From Sulfurospirillum cavolei (GTDB taxonomy: Bacteria; Campylobacterota; Campylobacteria; Campylobacterales; Sulfurospirillaceae), in NCBI RefSeq assembly GCF_001548055.1, contig NZ_AP014724.1:2232001-2296000 (forward strand): a stretch of 64,000 nucleotides of DNA, given 5' to 3'. Position numbers and translations under genes: made by a program. Of this stretch, positions 30,104-40,107 are shown piece after piece. Position 1 is the first letter of the stretch. Every line of letters starts with the position of its first letter. The notes under the pieces are model-generated. The model searched no databases. It saw only the letters and a list, made by a program, of their open reading frames with translations, and was not told where the DNA came from.

Positions 30104-30718
30104 ATGATGCAAAAATTACTTTCTAGCATTTGGGTTATGCTCATATGCGCACATTCGCTTCTAGCGCTCCCCGAAAGCGATATTACGCCTTTTATGCGCT
30201 CTAATATCGATCTTGCTACGTCTATTTTACGCAATACGCATCTCTCAAAACCAGAGCGTTCGGGTAAAATTTTTGCCATTTTCGATTCCGTGTTCGATTA
30301 CACGTTAATGGCAAAACTATCGATAGGCGCAAAACAATGGGAAAGTTTATCTTCAGAGAAACAGCACGAATTTACGAAGTTGTTCGAGATGCGCTTGAAA
30401 AATTCCTACATGGAAAAACTCGATCTGTATACCGACGAAAAAATCGTGATTAAGAACTTAGAGAAAATCAAAGACACGCGGATTCACTTAACGACCCATC
30501 TCATGAAAAACGGCGAAGTGTACGAAATTATTTACAAATTTTATAAAACCGCCAATGCCGGAGAATGGATGATTTATGATGTCGATATTTTAGGCGTGAG
30601 TATTATCCAAACGTACCGTACGCAGTTTGCGGAAATTTTAGCGAAAGAACCGTTCGATCAATTGTTAGCAAGGCTCAAAGAACCCGAGCCTGCCGATACA
30701 AAAAAAGCTTCTCAATAA
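30104..30718 (+). CDS. mlaC: MlaC/Ttg2D-type periplasmic phospholipid-binding protein
   Basis: 204 residues with signal peptide MMQKLLSSIWVMLICAHSLLA. The family core FDSVFDYTLMAKLSIG and YDVDILGVSIIQTYRTQF is present. It carries phospholipids between MlaA and the inner-membrane Mla complex. It starts four bases after mlaA. The mlaFEDB part is not in this window. A lysine- and proline-rich tail ends the protein. Confidence 0.92.
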   Translation: MMQKLLSSIWVMLICAHSLLALPESDITPFMRSNIDLATSILRNTHLSKPERSGKIFAIFDSVFDYTLMAKLSIGAKQWESLSSEKQHEFTKLFEMRLKNSYMEKLDLYTDEKIVIKNLEKIKDTRIHLTTHLMKNGEVYEIIYKFYKTANAGEWMIYDVDILGVSIIQTYRTQFAEILAKEPFDQLLARLKEPEPADTKKASQ

Positions 30719-30723
30719 AACGC

Positions 30724-31464
30724 TTAAGCGTTAATTTTTTCTTTGATGATGCGTGCTTTTTCCGCAATTTTTTCGATTTTTTGAGTACCGCTTAGGCTCT
30801 CATCCAATAAGACTTCGACAAACGCACTTCCTACGATAACGCCTTCAACGCCTTTTGCCCGTTCCTTAGCCGTCTTTTCATTCACACCGAATCCTACGAA
30901 CACCGGCGTTTGACTCTGTTCTTTAATCGCATGAATCGTTTTGCTCAAATCTTCGCCGGCATGTGCTCCCGTAATACCGGCATACGCGACGAGGTAAATA
31001 AACCCTTGTGCATGCTTGACGATATGTGCGATACGCTCTTTAGTATCGGTCGGTGCGACGAAGCTAACCATTGAAAGGCGGCGTTGCTGCATCAAAGGCA
31101 TGTAACACAATGCTTCTTCATGCGGCAAATCGGGGATAATAAAACCTTTAACGCCCAAATCGAGTGCTTTTTGCGTGATAGCATCTAAACCTTTATGGTA
31201 AAAAGGATTAAAATATCCCATCCAATACGTCTCAAGTTCCGTCGCAACGACGGAAGATATTTCAAAAAGCGTTTCAAGTTTAAAACCGTTTTGTAAGGCT
31301 TTAAGGTTTGCCGATTCGATGATCGGACCATCCGCCACGGGATCGGAAAAAGGAATACCTAACTCTAATTTATCGACGCCCGATTGTTTTAAGGACGATA
31401 CCAAATCCAATGTAAATGCTTTATCGGGGAAACCCGCCGTTACGTACGCGACTAATTGCTTCAC
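30724..31464 (-). CDS. trpA: Tryptophan synthase alpha chain
   Basis: 246 residues, TIM barrel. Motifs: ELGIPFSDPVADGP with the catalytic glutamate and aspartate, and FVGFGVNEKTAK phosphate site; IVGSAFV near the end. It makes indole for TrpB. trpB is not adjacent, and the gene overlaps the end of an HPt gene by four bases, an unusual partner. Confidence 0.96.
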   Translation of the reverse strand: MKQLVAYVTAGFPDKAFTLDLVSSLKQSGVDKLELGIPFSDPVADGPIIESANLKALQNGFKLETLFEISSVVATELETYWMGYFNPFYHKGLDAITQKALDLGVKGFIIPDLPHEEALCYMPLMQQRRLSMVSFVAPTDTKERIAHIVKHAQGFIYLVAYAGITGAHAGEDLSKTIHAIKEQSQTPVFVGFGVNEKTAKERAKGVEGVIVGSAFVEVLLDESLSGTQKIEKIAEKARIIKEKINA

Positions 31465-31871
31465 TCTTTCTCCAACTGATGGGGTACTTTTATAATCAAG
31501 GGATTTAACACGGTAAAAAAGGGCGCGTCGTCTTCAACGTCCTTGCGGTATTTTTCAAACTGATCGCTGACCAAAAGCAACCAATCGATAAACGCTTCAC
31601 TTGCGGGTCCTTTTAACACGCGCGCTTCTTCGGCAATGTCTTCGGCTAAAACCGCTAATTTGATAATCGGGTCTAATTTTAAAAAACCGGCGGCGGATTT
31701 CATATTGTGGAAAATACGAAAAAGATCTCCGATGTTATCGCTGTAGCGATCCGCTTTACTCATTCCGATAATTAAAGGTTCCATGTTTTCACACATGATC
31801 GCAAAATGGGAAACAAAATCTTCAACAATTTCCATATCAAAATCGACTTCCAATTGTGCCAGAATACCCAT
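31461..31871 (-). CDS. HPt-domain protein
   Basis: 136 residues, all-alpha. The histidine phosphotransfer motif is FHNMKSAAGFL with the phospho-accepting histidine at residue 55, on the pattern HxxKxxxxxxG. No kinase or receiver is fused. Free HPt proteins pass phosphate between histidine kinases and response regulators. It is cotranscribed with trpA and divergent from panB. Confidence 0.8.
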   Translation of the reverse strand: MGILAQLEVDFDMEIVEDFVSHFAIMCENMEPLIIGMSKADRYSDNIGDLFRIFHNMKSAAGFLKLDPIIKLAVLAEDIAEEARVLKGPASEAFIDWLLLVSDQFEKYRKDVEDDAPFFTVLNPLIIKVPHQLEKE

Positions 31872-31938
31872 GGTGCATACCTCCGAAGTGACTCATTGTA
31901 CCATTTTTAATCTAAAATTTTCTTATCCCAAATTAGGG

Positions 31939-31952
31939 TATAATCCTCTTTA
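31939..31952 (+). promoter_or_regulatory. panB promoter with possible leaderless start
   Basis: TATAAT at 31939-31944 ends seven bases before the panB ATG (31952). Transcription would therefore begin at or next to the start codon. There is no ribosome-binding sequence between them. Confidence 0.55.
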
Positions 31953-32740
31953 TGAAAACAATTACATCCATTCAAAAACATAAAGGAACGACTCCTTTAA
32001 CCGTCATTACCGCGTATGATGCGCTTTTTGCTTCCCTCTTCGATCAAAAAGTCGATATCATTCTTGTGGGCGATAGTCTCAATATGAGCTTTAACGCCAA
32101 ACCCGATACGCTCTCGGCATCCATGGACGTTATGCTCTACCACACGAAAGCGGTTTGTGCGGGAGCAAAAGAGACTTTTATCGTTTGCGATATGCCTTTT
32201 GGTACTTATACCGACGAAAAAACGGCGATTTACAACGCCTCACGCGTTTATGCCGAAACCGATGCACATGCCGTGAAGATTGAAGGCGGCATAGCCCGTG
32301 CGCCGATTATCAAAGCCTTGACGCAAAATTCCATTGCGGTGATGGGACATATCGGTTTAATGCCGCAATTCGTACGGAGTGAAGGCGGATACAAAGTACG
32401 CGGTCGCACCGAAGAAGATATTGTAACCCTCATCGAAGACGCCAGAGCCGTCGAAAAAGCCGGCGCATTTAGCGTCGTAATCGAGGGTGTTGTCGAAGAA
32501 GCCGCCAAACGTATTTCCGAAGCGATTTCTATTCCTACGATCGGCATCGGCGCAGGGAAATATACCGATGGGCAAGTCTTGGTTTGGAGTGACATGTTAG
32601 GCTTTTTCCAAGCTTTTCAACCTAAATTCGTCAAGCGTTACCTTGAGGGTGCCACCTTGGTCCAAACAGCACTTGACGCTTATATCAAAGAGGTTCAAGA
32701 GCGTTCTTTCCCGCAAACCGAATACACCTATCAAAAGTAA
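31952..32740 (+). CDS. panB: 3-methyl-2-oxobutanoate hydroxymethyltransferase
   Basis: 262 residues. PanB makes ketopantoate, first step to pantothenate. Motifs: [28 protein letters not shown] and GHIGLMPQF, then [17 protein letters not shown] 31952 lies directly after a TATAAT box with no ribosome site. ruvB follows four bases later. panC is 31 kb away at the other end of the window. Confidence 0.96.
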   Translation: MKTITSIQKHKGTTPLTVITAYDALFASLFDQKVDIILVGDSLNMSFNAKPDTLSASMDVMLYHTKAVCAGAKETFIVCDMPFGTYTDEKTAIYNASRVYAETDAHAVKIEGGIARAPIIKALTQNSIAVMGHIGLMPQFVRSEGGYKVRGRTEEDIVTLIEDARAVEKAGAFSVVIEGVVEEAAKRISEAISIPTIGIGAGKYTDGQVLVWSDMLGFFQAFQPKFVKRYLEGATLVQTALDAYIKEVQERSFPQTEYTYQK

Positions 32741-32744
32741 GAGA

Positions 32745-33767
32745 ATGGAACGCATCGTCGAAATCGAAAAAGTCTCTTTTGAGAGCGAATACGAAAAAAG
32801 TTTAAGACCGACCTCTTTTGAAGAGTACATCGGACAAGAAAAGATCAAAAAGAATCTCCATGTCTTTATTCAAGCCGCCCTTAAACGCTCCGAATGCTTA
32901 GACCATATTCTTTTTTTCGGTCCTCCCGGTCTTGGTAAAACCACTTTGGCGCATATTATTTCCAACGAAATGCGCGCTAATATTAAAATTACCGCTGCAC
33001 CGATGATCGAAAAGAGCGGTGATTTGGCGGCAATTTTGACCAACCTTCAAGAGGGCGACATTTTGTTTATCGACGAAATCCACAGGCTCTCGCCTGCCAT
33101 TGAAGAGATTTTGTATCCGGCAATGGAAGATTACCGACTGGATATTATCATCGGCTCTGGACCTGCGGCACAAACGATCAAAATCGACCTGCCCCGCTTT
33201 ACCCTTATCGGGGCGACCACGCGTGCGGGTATGATCAGTTCACCTTTACGCGATCGTTTCGGAATGCATTTTCGTTTGCAGTTTTACACCAAAGAGGAGT
33301 TGGCGCAGATTATTACCAAAGCCTCCGGCAAACTTGAAAAACTCTGTTTGCAAGACGCCGCTTTGGAGATGGCGCGCCGTTCGAGGGGAACGCCGCGTAT
33401 CGCATTGCGTCTTTTAAAACGTATTCGCGATTATGCCGACGTGAGCGATGAAACCTCTATCACGAAAGAGCGTGCACGTTACGGCTTGAATGAACTAGGC
33501 GTTAACGACTTGGGCTTTGATGAACTCGATTTAAAGTATTTGGAGTTACTGATTCAAGCCAAAGGTCGCCCTTTAGGACTGAGCACGATTGCCGCGGCGC
33601 TTAGTGAAGACGAAGGCACGATCGAAGATGTAATCGAGCCTTATTTGCTGGCTAACGGCTATATCGAGCGCACCGCGCGCGGACGGGTTGCGACGCCTAA
33701 AACGTATGAGCTTTTCAGGCTTACGCCGCCTTTGATGCAAAACGGATTATTTGAGGACCATGTATGA
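32745..33767 (+). CDS. ruvB: Holliday junction branch migration helicase RuvB
   Basis: 340 residues from ATG 32745; the longer open frame upstream lies in panB. AAA+ motor with Walker [12 protein letters not shown], Walker B DEIHRL, sensor 1 GATTRAG and a C-terminal winged helix ending with [10 protein letters not shown]. RuvB drives branch migration with RuvA. Translation is probably coupled to panB; the permease gene overlaps its end (ATGA). Confidence 0.97.
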   Translation: MERIVEIEKVSFESEYEKSLRPTSFEEYIGQEKIKKNLHVFIQAALKRSECLDHILFFGPPGLGKTTLAHIISNEMRANIKITAAPMIEKSGDLAAILTNLQEGDILFIDEIHRLSPAIEEILYPAMEDYRLDIIIGSGPAAQTIKIDLPRFTLIGATTRAGMISSPLRDRFGMHFRLQFYTKEELAQIITKASGKLEKLCLQDAALEMARRSRGTPRIALRLLKRIRDYADVSDETSITKERARYGLNELGVNDLGFDELDLKYLELLIQAKGRPLGLSTIAAALSEDEGTIEDVIEPYLLANGYIERTARGRVATPKTYELFRLTPPLMQNGLFEDHV

Positions 33768-34804
33768 ACGAACATCGCTTTTTTTTAACGGCTATTTTTC
33801 TGGCGGTCATTTACTCGATCATCAAACTTTACGAGCCTTTTTTGATGATTATTACGATTGCTTCTTTACTGGCGATGGCAACGTACAATATCAATTTTAA
33901 GCTCTACACGATCTTTCGCAACAAACATGTTTCAGCATTGTTGTCGACGCTTTTGCTCTTGGTATTGCTGTTCGGACCTATCGTCTATACGATCACTTCC
34001 GTCGGCGGTATCGTTAACAACTTCGATCTTTCGATGATCGAAAAAGTACAAACCTATTTGCGAAACCTCGACTATAGACTACCCGACGCACTAGCCTTTT
34101 TACAACCTAATTTGGACGATTTTATCAATAACCTCAATATCGCTCAAATTTCGACGACGGCACTCTCGTATTTAGGAGCTATCGGTAAAAACAGTGCCGG
34201 CTTTTTAAAAGACATGCTTCTGATCGTCGTTTTCTTCTTTTTCGCGCTTTTAAACGGCAAAGATTTGATCGACTATTTTAAAAGCGTGATGCCGATGGAC
34301 GCAAAAGAGGTCAATTTCGTTTTTGTCGAAGTGACCAACGTCATGAGCGTCGTTTTTTACTCTATTTTACTGAGTGCCATTTTTCAGGGTGCGCTTTTTT
34401 CGATCATCGGTATGGTTTTTGGATACGACGGCTTATTGCTTGGGATTTTCTACGGTTTTGCTTCGCTGATTCCTATTATCGGGGGAGCTTTGATGTGGGT
34501 GCCTTTATGTGCTCTGGAGTTGGCACACGGTAACGTTACTGCCGCCGTCGTGATCGCGCTTTATTCGATTATCGTGATTTCTATTATCGCAGATACGTTC
34601 GTCAAGCCGCTTTTTATCAAGTACATCAATAACAAATTGGTCAAAACGCCGACCGCCGTTAACGAGCTTTTAATCTTTTTCGCCATCTTCGCGGGTTTGA
34701 CGACGTTCGGTTTTTGGGGAATGATTTTAGGACCTGCGATTACGACACTTTTTATTTCACTTTTAAAACTCTACAAACTGCTCAAAGAAAAACGTTACAT
34801 GTAA
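33764..34804 (+). CDS. AI-2E family (PerM/TqsA-like) transporter
   Basis: 346 residues with about eight membrane helices: a first pair near 10-40, one near 60-80, a long soluble loop (about 85-150) and a C-terminal cluster with [19 protein letters not shown]. This is the layout of the AI-2 exporter-like family; the real substrate is unknown. The stop codon is part of an exact TTACATGTAA (codons TAC ATG TAA). Confidence 0.9.
   Translation: MNEHRFFLTAIFLAVIYSIIKLYEPFLMIITIASLLAMATYNINFKLYTIFRNKHVSALLSTLLLLVLLFGPIVYTITSVGGIVNNFDLSMIEKVQTYLRNLDYRLPDALAFLQPNLDDFINNLNIAQISTTALSYLGAIGKNSAGFLKDMLLIVVFFFFALLNGKDLIDYFKSVMPMDAKEVNFVFVEVTNVMSVVFYSILLSAIFQGALFSIIGMVFGYDGLLLGIFYGFASLIPIIGGALMWVPLCALELAHGNVTAAVVIALYSIIVISIIADTFVKPLFIKYINNKLVKTPTAVNELLIFFAIFAGLTTFGFWGMILGPAITTLFISLLKLYKLLKEKRYM
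34795..34804. repeat. TTACATGTAA dispersed word
   Basis: Exact copy forming the stop codon of the AI-2E-family gene. Confidence 0.7.
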
Positions 34805-34831
34805 GATTTTTACCTGTCGTTTCAACGCCGG

Positions 34832-34855
34832 TTTTTCGTGACATGTTACGAAAAA
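34832..34855. terminator. Palindromic terminator centred on ACATGT
   Basis: Five T, CGT, then a TGACATGTTA core, ACG and five A form a near-perfect 24-base palindrome between the convergent permease and dynamin genes. It can end transcription both ways. The centre is the same ACATGT word that is scattered through the window. Confidence 0.55.
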
Positions 34856-34861
34856 TCGACG

Positions 34862-36889
34862 TTACGCTATCTCGTTTACCAAAAGAGTAATCTGCTCTAT
34901 AAACTTCAAATGCCGTGCTTTTTTCTCTTCGATAAAGGCTACTTTCGCGTCTTTAATCTCTTGAAAATGCACAATCAAACGATCGTAATCTTTGCTCAAA
35001 AACGTATGGCGCGTATTCATCATATTTTCAAGTTCGTAGAGGTGAAAAGCGGTGCGAAGCCGTTCTTTGATCTCGTCGATTTTAGGCTGATATAACGAAA
35101 ACTTCGTCGGATTCTCTTCATAAAGTTTGAGCGATTTTTCGATCTTATTTTCCAAAAACGCCACGCAAACTTCGGTAGCGTTTTGATAATTAAAGCTCAC
35201 GGCACTGCTAAGGTGGTTAAATTCCGAACTGATCTTGGCGTAAGAGTCCGCAATTTCATCGTTAAAAGGCTTTAAAATCGTCTCATAGACTTTGGAAGCG
35301 AAACGGCGAAGGTTAGCAAATTCGATATCCGAATGCAACGCTTCGCTTTTTCGGATAATCTCATAAGGTGCTTGCCATTTTAAAATGCCGTGTTCCAAAG
35401 AGCGATAAACCAAGCGGTTTTTATCGTTGACTTCGTTTTGAATCGCACCCAAGCTTCGTACGTACTGTTTGAACATTTTTCCGATGACGTTATCGTCGTA
35501 GAAAAGGTTTTTATAGATCAAATCGGAATTGATTTTGGGGGCCAAATACTCAAACGGCACATAAGCGATTCGTTTGGAAAAAAGTCCTTCTTTTTGAGCT
35601 TCGTAGCGCACTTTTTTTTCGCGCGTCACTTGGTTGTAAATCGCATCGGCAATGGTGTCGATAATCTGTTCGATACGCATAAAAGCACTTTTTAGATCGT
35701 GTGAAAATTTTCCCTTAAGATCCGTAAACAGTGCCGTCGCCTCAGACTCAAAACGTAAAATTTCATTCAAAAGTTGATCGTAAATCGCGATAAAAAGTTC
35801 GTGTTGCGCGATGAGTTTACCCGTAATCTCTTCAATCTCTTTTTTGATGGCAAACTCTTTGGATTGGGTCGCTTTGGGTTGTATTTCGTTGCGAATGAAG
35901 TCTAAGACTTTATCGATATTGGACGCTTTTAAAAGTTCGAGATTGGCTCCCAAATCGCTTTGTAAAATAATGTCCAACGAGGCTTCATACGCTTTAAAAT
36001 CTTGCTCAATTTGTGCAAAGTCAAGCTTATCGCCGCTTTTTTCAAGCTTGACATGTAAGCTTTGCATAAAAGCGTCAAGCCGTTCTTGCATCATCACTTT
36101 TTTATCGTGGCTTCGTGACTCCAACGCCTGACGTGCCGAAATGGGAATGACGTCGCTAAAAAACTCTTTGAAGGCGGTTTTAACGTATTCCTCGGTTTGA
36201 GAGACTTGCGCTTCGGTAAACTTGTCTTTTTGATTGAGAACGCATAAAGATTTATTTTGGTATTTTCCGAGGTACGCTTCTAGCACATGCAGTTCGCTCA
36301 TTTTCCCCGCATTGTCGATCAAGGTCAACCAGATAATGCCGTCTACCTCGCGTAAGACTTTTTCCGTCGTTTGCGTGTCGCTTGCCGCTTGAGAATTGAG
36401 CCCCGGCGTATCGACGAAGACAATGTCTTTGAGAATATTGAGCGGTGCGTACAAAACCAAATACGCAATATCTTCGACGTTTTCCCGTTGATCGGTAAAG
36501 CGCGCGATCGTAGCAATATCGTGGTATTCGTCGCGACCGTCCTTATAATGGACACGAATCTTAAAAGCGTCGCCGTAGCGAATGTAATTGACCTTCGACG
36601 TGACCGGCGTAATGCCCGTCGGCAAGATATTTTTTGCCAAAAGCGCATTTAAGAACGTAGACTTACCGCTGGAAAACTGCCCCGTAATGGCCACTTTCAT
36701 CGGTTCTTCGGAACGTATTTGCAACTGTTCGAGTGCATACGTCAGTTGTGCGGAAGGTAAATGCGATTCGTCCAGCAGAACATACTGAAGTTTTTTGAGA
36801 AATCCTAAAAGCGTCGCGTCAAACGTCGGCGTTTGCTTTAAAAAACGTTCGTGATAACACGCGATAAAAGTCTCTAAAATACGGCTCAT
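34862..36889 (-). CDS. Dynamin-like GTPase (downstream partner, DLP)
   Basis: 675 residues from ATG 36889, with GGAGG upstream; the open frame to 36928 lies in the previous gene. GTPase motifs: P-loop GQFSSGKST at about residues 70-78, switch threonines in PTGITPVTS, G3 DTPGLNS, G4 NQKDKF. Long helical regions follow, with hydrophobic stretch limited, as in bacterial dynamin-like proteins that remodel membranes. It overlaps the stop of the larger paralogue by four bases. C. jejuni Cj0411/Cj0412 (DLP1/DLP2) is the known matching pair, reported to form hetero-oligomers. Confidence 0.9.
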   Translation of the reverse strand: MSRILETFIACYHERFLKQTPTFDATLLGFLKKLQYVLLDESHLPSAQLTYALEQLQIRSEEPMKVAITGQFSSGKSTFLNALLAKNILPTGITPVTSKVNYIRYGDAFKIRVHYKDGRDEYHDIATIARFTDQRENVEDIAYLVLYAPLNILKDIVFVDTPGLNSQAASDTQTTEKVLREVDGIIWLTLIDNAGKMSELHVLEAYLGKYQNKSLCVLNQKDKFTEAQVSQTEEYVKTAFKEFFSDVIPISARQALESRSHDKKVMMQERLDAFMQSLHVKLEKSGDKLDFAQIEQDFKAYEASLDIILQSDLGANLELLKASNIDKVLDFIRNEIQPKATQSKEFAIKKEIEEITGKLIAQHELFIAIYDQLLNEILRFESEATALFTDLKGKFSHDLKSAFMRIEQIIDTIADAIYNQVTREKKVRYEAQKEGLFSKRIAYVPFEYLAPKINSDLIYKNLFYDDNVIGKMFKQYVRSLGAIQNEVNDKNRLVYRSLEHGILKWQAPYEIIRKSEALHSDIEFANLRRFASKVYETILKPFNDEIADSYAKISSEFNHLSSAVSFNYQNATEVCVAFLENKIEKSLKLYEENPTKFSLYQPKIDEIKERLRTAFHLYELENMMNTRHTFLSKDYDRLIVHFQEIKDAKVAFIEEKKARHLKFIEQITLLVNEIA

Positions 36890-39255
36890 TGTGCCTCCAT
36901 TATCGTTCGCAACTCGTCTCGTACGCATAGCAATACGCGCTCTTTTTCGCCAATTTCGTCCAAACGAACTTCACGTCTAAACCCTTGATCTTGAATGCGA
37001 TGCATCGCTTTTTCCAAGAGTTCGCCCTCTTGAATAAAACGCATCTCAAGGGTGTGTGCAGGAGCTTCACAGTGTGCGATGAAGGCTTGTAAAAGCGCGG
37101 CGTTCATCGGGACGAGCTTGGCTTCGATCATCTCTTTGATTTGCGCAAACTCTTCATCCAAAACAAGATCGCACTCTTGCGAGAACCGGCTTAAATCGCT
37201 TTTTGCGTGACGATGCATCGCGCTTTCAATGCCTTGCATCAGTGCCGCATTATTTTTAAAGACCGATAATGCGCTTAAATGTTCTTCACAAAAACTGCGC
37301 GCATCAAGCATTACGGCACTGCTTTCGTGCTGAAACTCTCCGTATTTGGCGTTCATGTATTCAAACATACCGTGCGTTTTTTTCTCGAATTCGTAACGAT
37401 AATCCCGAATCAAATCGACCATTCCGTCTTTCATTGCCGTTTCGATCATCGAAGCAATACGCTCTTCTTTGGGTAAACGTTTGTTTTTCGTCGTTTCGTA
37501 ACTCACGTCATCGTAAATGCGGCGTTTCAAAACACCTTGCAAAGTTTCAAGTCTTTGCAGCGCAAACTTCTGAAGCGTCGTAAAGTAGAGTTGCATGTCG
37601 TTTCGACTCTCGTTTAGCGTTTGTTTTATCTGCTCTAAAAATGAAGCGATGCGCCCTTTTTGTGCTTGATGTTCTTCGTATGCCGCCGCCACCTCTTCTT
37701 TGGAAACGTCTAGCAAACGCTTCTCGTGCGCAAAGGCACTCAAGGCACTTTCAACGATGCTTTCGAGTTCTTTGCGGTTAGAGGAGACGATGAGTCGCGC
37801 TTTATGGCTTTTTTCTCCGAACAAGACCTCTTCCAAATACGCTTCCAAAGCTAAAATACCCGTTTTTTGCTGGTCGTATCCGAGGGCTAACGCCTCTTCC
37901 CCTCGTCCGAGCTTGTGCAGCAACGCCAATTTTCCTGCCATCGGAAGAAAAACGATCCGTGCGATCACGTCGTCTAAGCGTGAAGCTTTGTTTTGTTCTC
38001 TCAAACGCGCTTCAATGCTTTGTTTGGTATACGTGATGACCTCTTCGAGTTCGTCTTCCCGCACGGCGTCGATGCGCGTAATGACGACCAATAGCTGAGC
38101 AACGTTGCGGTAGAGTAAAGCATCGATGATAAAATCGACGTCTTTTTGCGTCGCCGCTTGTGCCGCATTCATCAAGTGAATCATTAAATCGCATTCGCTA
38201 AGGTACGATACGGTTATCTCTTCGCGTTGGACGACGGGATCGTCTAAGCCCGGAGTATCGACGATGACGACGCCTTCTTTAAGAAAGTTTAAATCGGTGT
38301 AAAGCTCAACGCTTTTGACGAGATTGCATTTTTTATCGGAATGTTTTGCGGAAGTAAACTGCGCTAATTGATCGGTACGAATAGTTTGGCTGAGTCCTTG
38401 AGGCGTAATAAAGCTTTCAAATTGCGTACCGAAATGCGTCTTTGACTCGTGTACGAATGCCTCGAGACTTTTAAGCCTCGTTGCGCCCTCTTCGATACGT
38501 TGCCACTCTTTTCGATTCCAAAAATGAACAATCGCATAAGGCTGTTGCGCATAACGAATCAGCGTTAAATTGGCCGTTTCGGGAACCACGGACGTTCCGA
38601 GTACCTCTTCACCGAGTAAGGCGTTGAGCATGGTCGATTTACCGGCATTCATGACTCCCGTTACGCCGATAGAAAAGTCTCCTTTCGTCAAACGCTCGTG
38701 CGTTTGATTTAGTCGCTCGCGAAACGTATCGTTTTCAACGACGTTATGCAGGTTGGAAATCGCCGTTTGCAAAAGATTCAATGCATTTTGATAGTAATTT
38801 TTTCCGCCGAGCGCACTTTTGATTTCAAAAGGAAGCGTTTCGACTTTTTTCTCTTCGATTAAGGCAAGAACGCTGCTTAAACTACGCAAAGCGTCGTAAG
38901 AGATAATGCCTTCTTTTCGTAAACGCTCTAAACGCTCCTCGATTGAAACGACCAACGAAAGATTGCCTAAGCGAACCAAACACTCTAAGGCATGTTTTTG
39001 GGCATACATGCATGTTTTTTGCGTCGGAAGGTTTGAAAAAAGTGTCGTAAAGACGGTTTGAGTCGGTTCAAGCGATGCGACGCTTGAGAGGTTTTGCGGC
39101 GTTAGCATCAAAACAATCGTCAGATGATCGCAAAAAGCGTCTTGATCGCGCGCGGCAAACCGCATCAGCGCATCCATAAGCGTTTCGTCGAAAACAGCGG
39201 GTTGTTGTAGCCGTTCGTTCCAAATCAGCAGAAAAAAATCGTGAATCACATGCAT
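36886..39255 (-). CDS. Dynamin-like GTPase (upstream partner, DLP)
   Basis: 789 residues. An N-terminal helical region of about 190 residues precedes the GTPase core: P-loop GVMNAGKST, GTSVVPETANLTL switch, G3 DTPGLDD, G4 TRIDAV. Long coiled regions follow. It forms a two-gene unit with the other DLP and stands next to frdCAB as in C. jejuni. The two have the same fold but low visible similarity outside the GTPase motifs, consistent with an old functional pair rather than a recent duplication. Confidence 0.9.
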   Translation of the reverse strand: MHVIHDFFLLIWNERLQQPAVFDETLMDALMRFAARDQDAFCDHLTIVLMLTPQNLSSVASLEPTQTVFTTLFSNLPTQKTCMYAQKHALECLVRLGNLSLVVSIEERLERLRKEGIISYDALRSLSSVLALIEEKKVETLPFEIKSALGGKNYYQNALNLLQTAISNLHNVVENDTFRERLNQTHERLTKGDFSIGVTGVMNAGKSTMLNALLGEEVLGTSVVPETANLTLIRYAQQPYAIVHFWNRKEWQRIEEGATRLKSLEAFVHESKTHFGTQFESFITPQGLSQTIRTDQLAQFTSAKHSDKKCNLVKSVELYTDLNFLKEGVVIVDTPGLDDPVVQREEITVSYLSECDLMIHLMNAAQAATQKDVDFIIDALLYRNVAQLLVVITRIDAVREDELEEVITYTKQSIEARLREQNKASRLDDVIARIVFLPMAGKLALLHKLGRGEEALALGYDQQKTGILALEAYLEEVLFGEKSHKARLIVSSNRKELESIVESALSAFAHEKRLLDVSKEEVAAAYEEHQAQKGRIASFLEQIKQTLNESRNDMQLYFTTLQKFALQRLETLQGVLKRRIYDDVSYETTKNKRLPKEERIASMIETAMKDGMVDLIRDYRYEFEKKTHGMFEYMNAKYGEFQHESSAVMLDARSFCEEHLSALSVFKNNAALMQGIESAMHRHAKSDLSRFSQECDLVLDEEFAQIKEMIEAKLVPMNAALLQAFIAHCEAPAHTLEMRFIQEGELLEKAMHRIQDQGFRREVRLDEIGEKERVLLCVRDELRTIMEAQ

Positions 39256-39342
39256 ACGAATCTATCTTTAAATGTTTTTTTGATTATATCAGCTTTTATT
39301 ATAATAAAAACCAAAATACGGAGTTAACGGAAAAGATTAAAC

Positions 39343-39370
39343 AAAGGACGAAGCAAGTGCTTCGTCCTTT
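39343..39370 (-). terminator. Rho-independent terminator of the frd operon
   Basis: AAAGGACGAAGC pairs with GCTTCGTCCTTT across a four-base loop (12-bp stem). On the minus strand the stem is followed by a T-rich run. It lies just after the frdB stop at 39382. Confidence 0.8.
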
Positions 39371-39381
39371 TTGAAAGTCGA

Positions 39382-40107
39382 CTATTTATCGCGAAGTGCG
39401 ACGAGTTTTCGTCTCATATACGCAATTTTAGATTGAAGCGGTAAGTGTTTAGGGCAGTTGTCTTCACATGCGACCAAACTCATACATCCAAAAATTCCGT
39501 CATCGTCGCCGATAAGCTCGTAATAATCCTCATCGGTTCTTTCATCGTGAGGGTCCATGGCAAAACGGGCCACTCTGTTGATACCGACCGCACCGATAAA
39601 GTTAGGGCGCATCAATTTCGTACCGCACGCCGCGACGCAGATACCGCACTCGATACAACGATCCAGCTCAAACGTCTCGTCGGCAAGTTTCGGATCCATC
39701 GGTGCTTCGAGTTTTGCGATGTCGGGTTTATGGTTGGTGTGAATCCAACTCTCGACGCGTTTACTCATACCGTTCATCCAGTTACCCGTATCGACGGAAA
39801 GGTCTTTAATCAACTTAAACGCCGGCATCGGCATTAATTGAATTACACCTTCAGGAAAGTTTTTCGTCAACGTACGGCATGCAAGTGCGGGTTTACCGTT
39901 AACCATCATACCGCAGCTACCGCAAATACCGGCACGGCATACGAAGTCAAACGATAAGTCGGCATCCAACGTTTCGCGAATCTTTGTTAAGGCGATAAAC
40001 AAAGTCATACCATCGGTTTCTTCCAGCTTGTACTCTGCAAAATGCGCCTTTGAAAGTTTTGATTGCGGGTTATATTTCATAGCCCTGATGGTAATAGTTC
40101 TACTCAT
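39382..40107 (-). CDS. frdB: Fumarate reductase iron-sulfur subunit
   Basis: 241 residues. The [2Fe-2S] domain has CRAGICGSC and ACR; the C-terminal cluster motifs are [12 protein letters not shown] and CEDNCP. It carries electrons from the di-heme FrdC to FrdA. ATGA overlap with the frdA stop. Same operon order CAB as in Wolinella and Campylobacter. Confidence 0.96.
   Translation of the reverse strand: MSRTITIRAMKYNPQSKLSKAHFAEYKLEETDGMTLFIALTKIRETLDADLSFDFVCRAGICGSCGMMVNGKPALACRTLTKNFPEGVIQLMPMPAFKLIKDLSVDTGNWMNGMSKRVESWIHTNHKPDIAKLEAPMDPKLADETFELDRCIECGICVAACGTKLMRPNFIGAVGINRVARFAMDPHDERTDEDYYELIGDDDGIFGCMSLVACEDNCPKHLPLQSKIAYMRRKLVALRDK

Noticed and set aside
34862-36928. Longer dynamin frame starting at 36928
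   Set aside because: Its first 13 codons lie in the upstream gene without a ribosome site; ATG 36889 with GGAGG is better.
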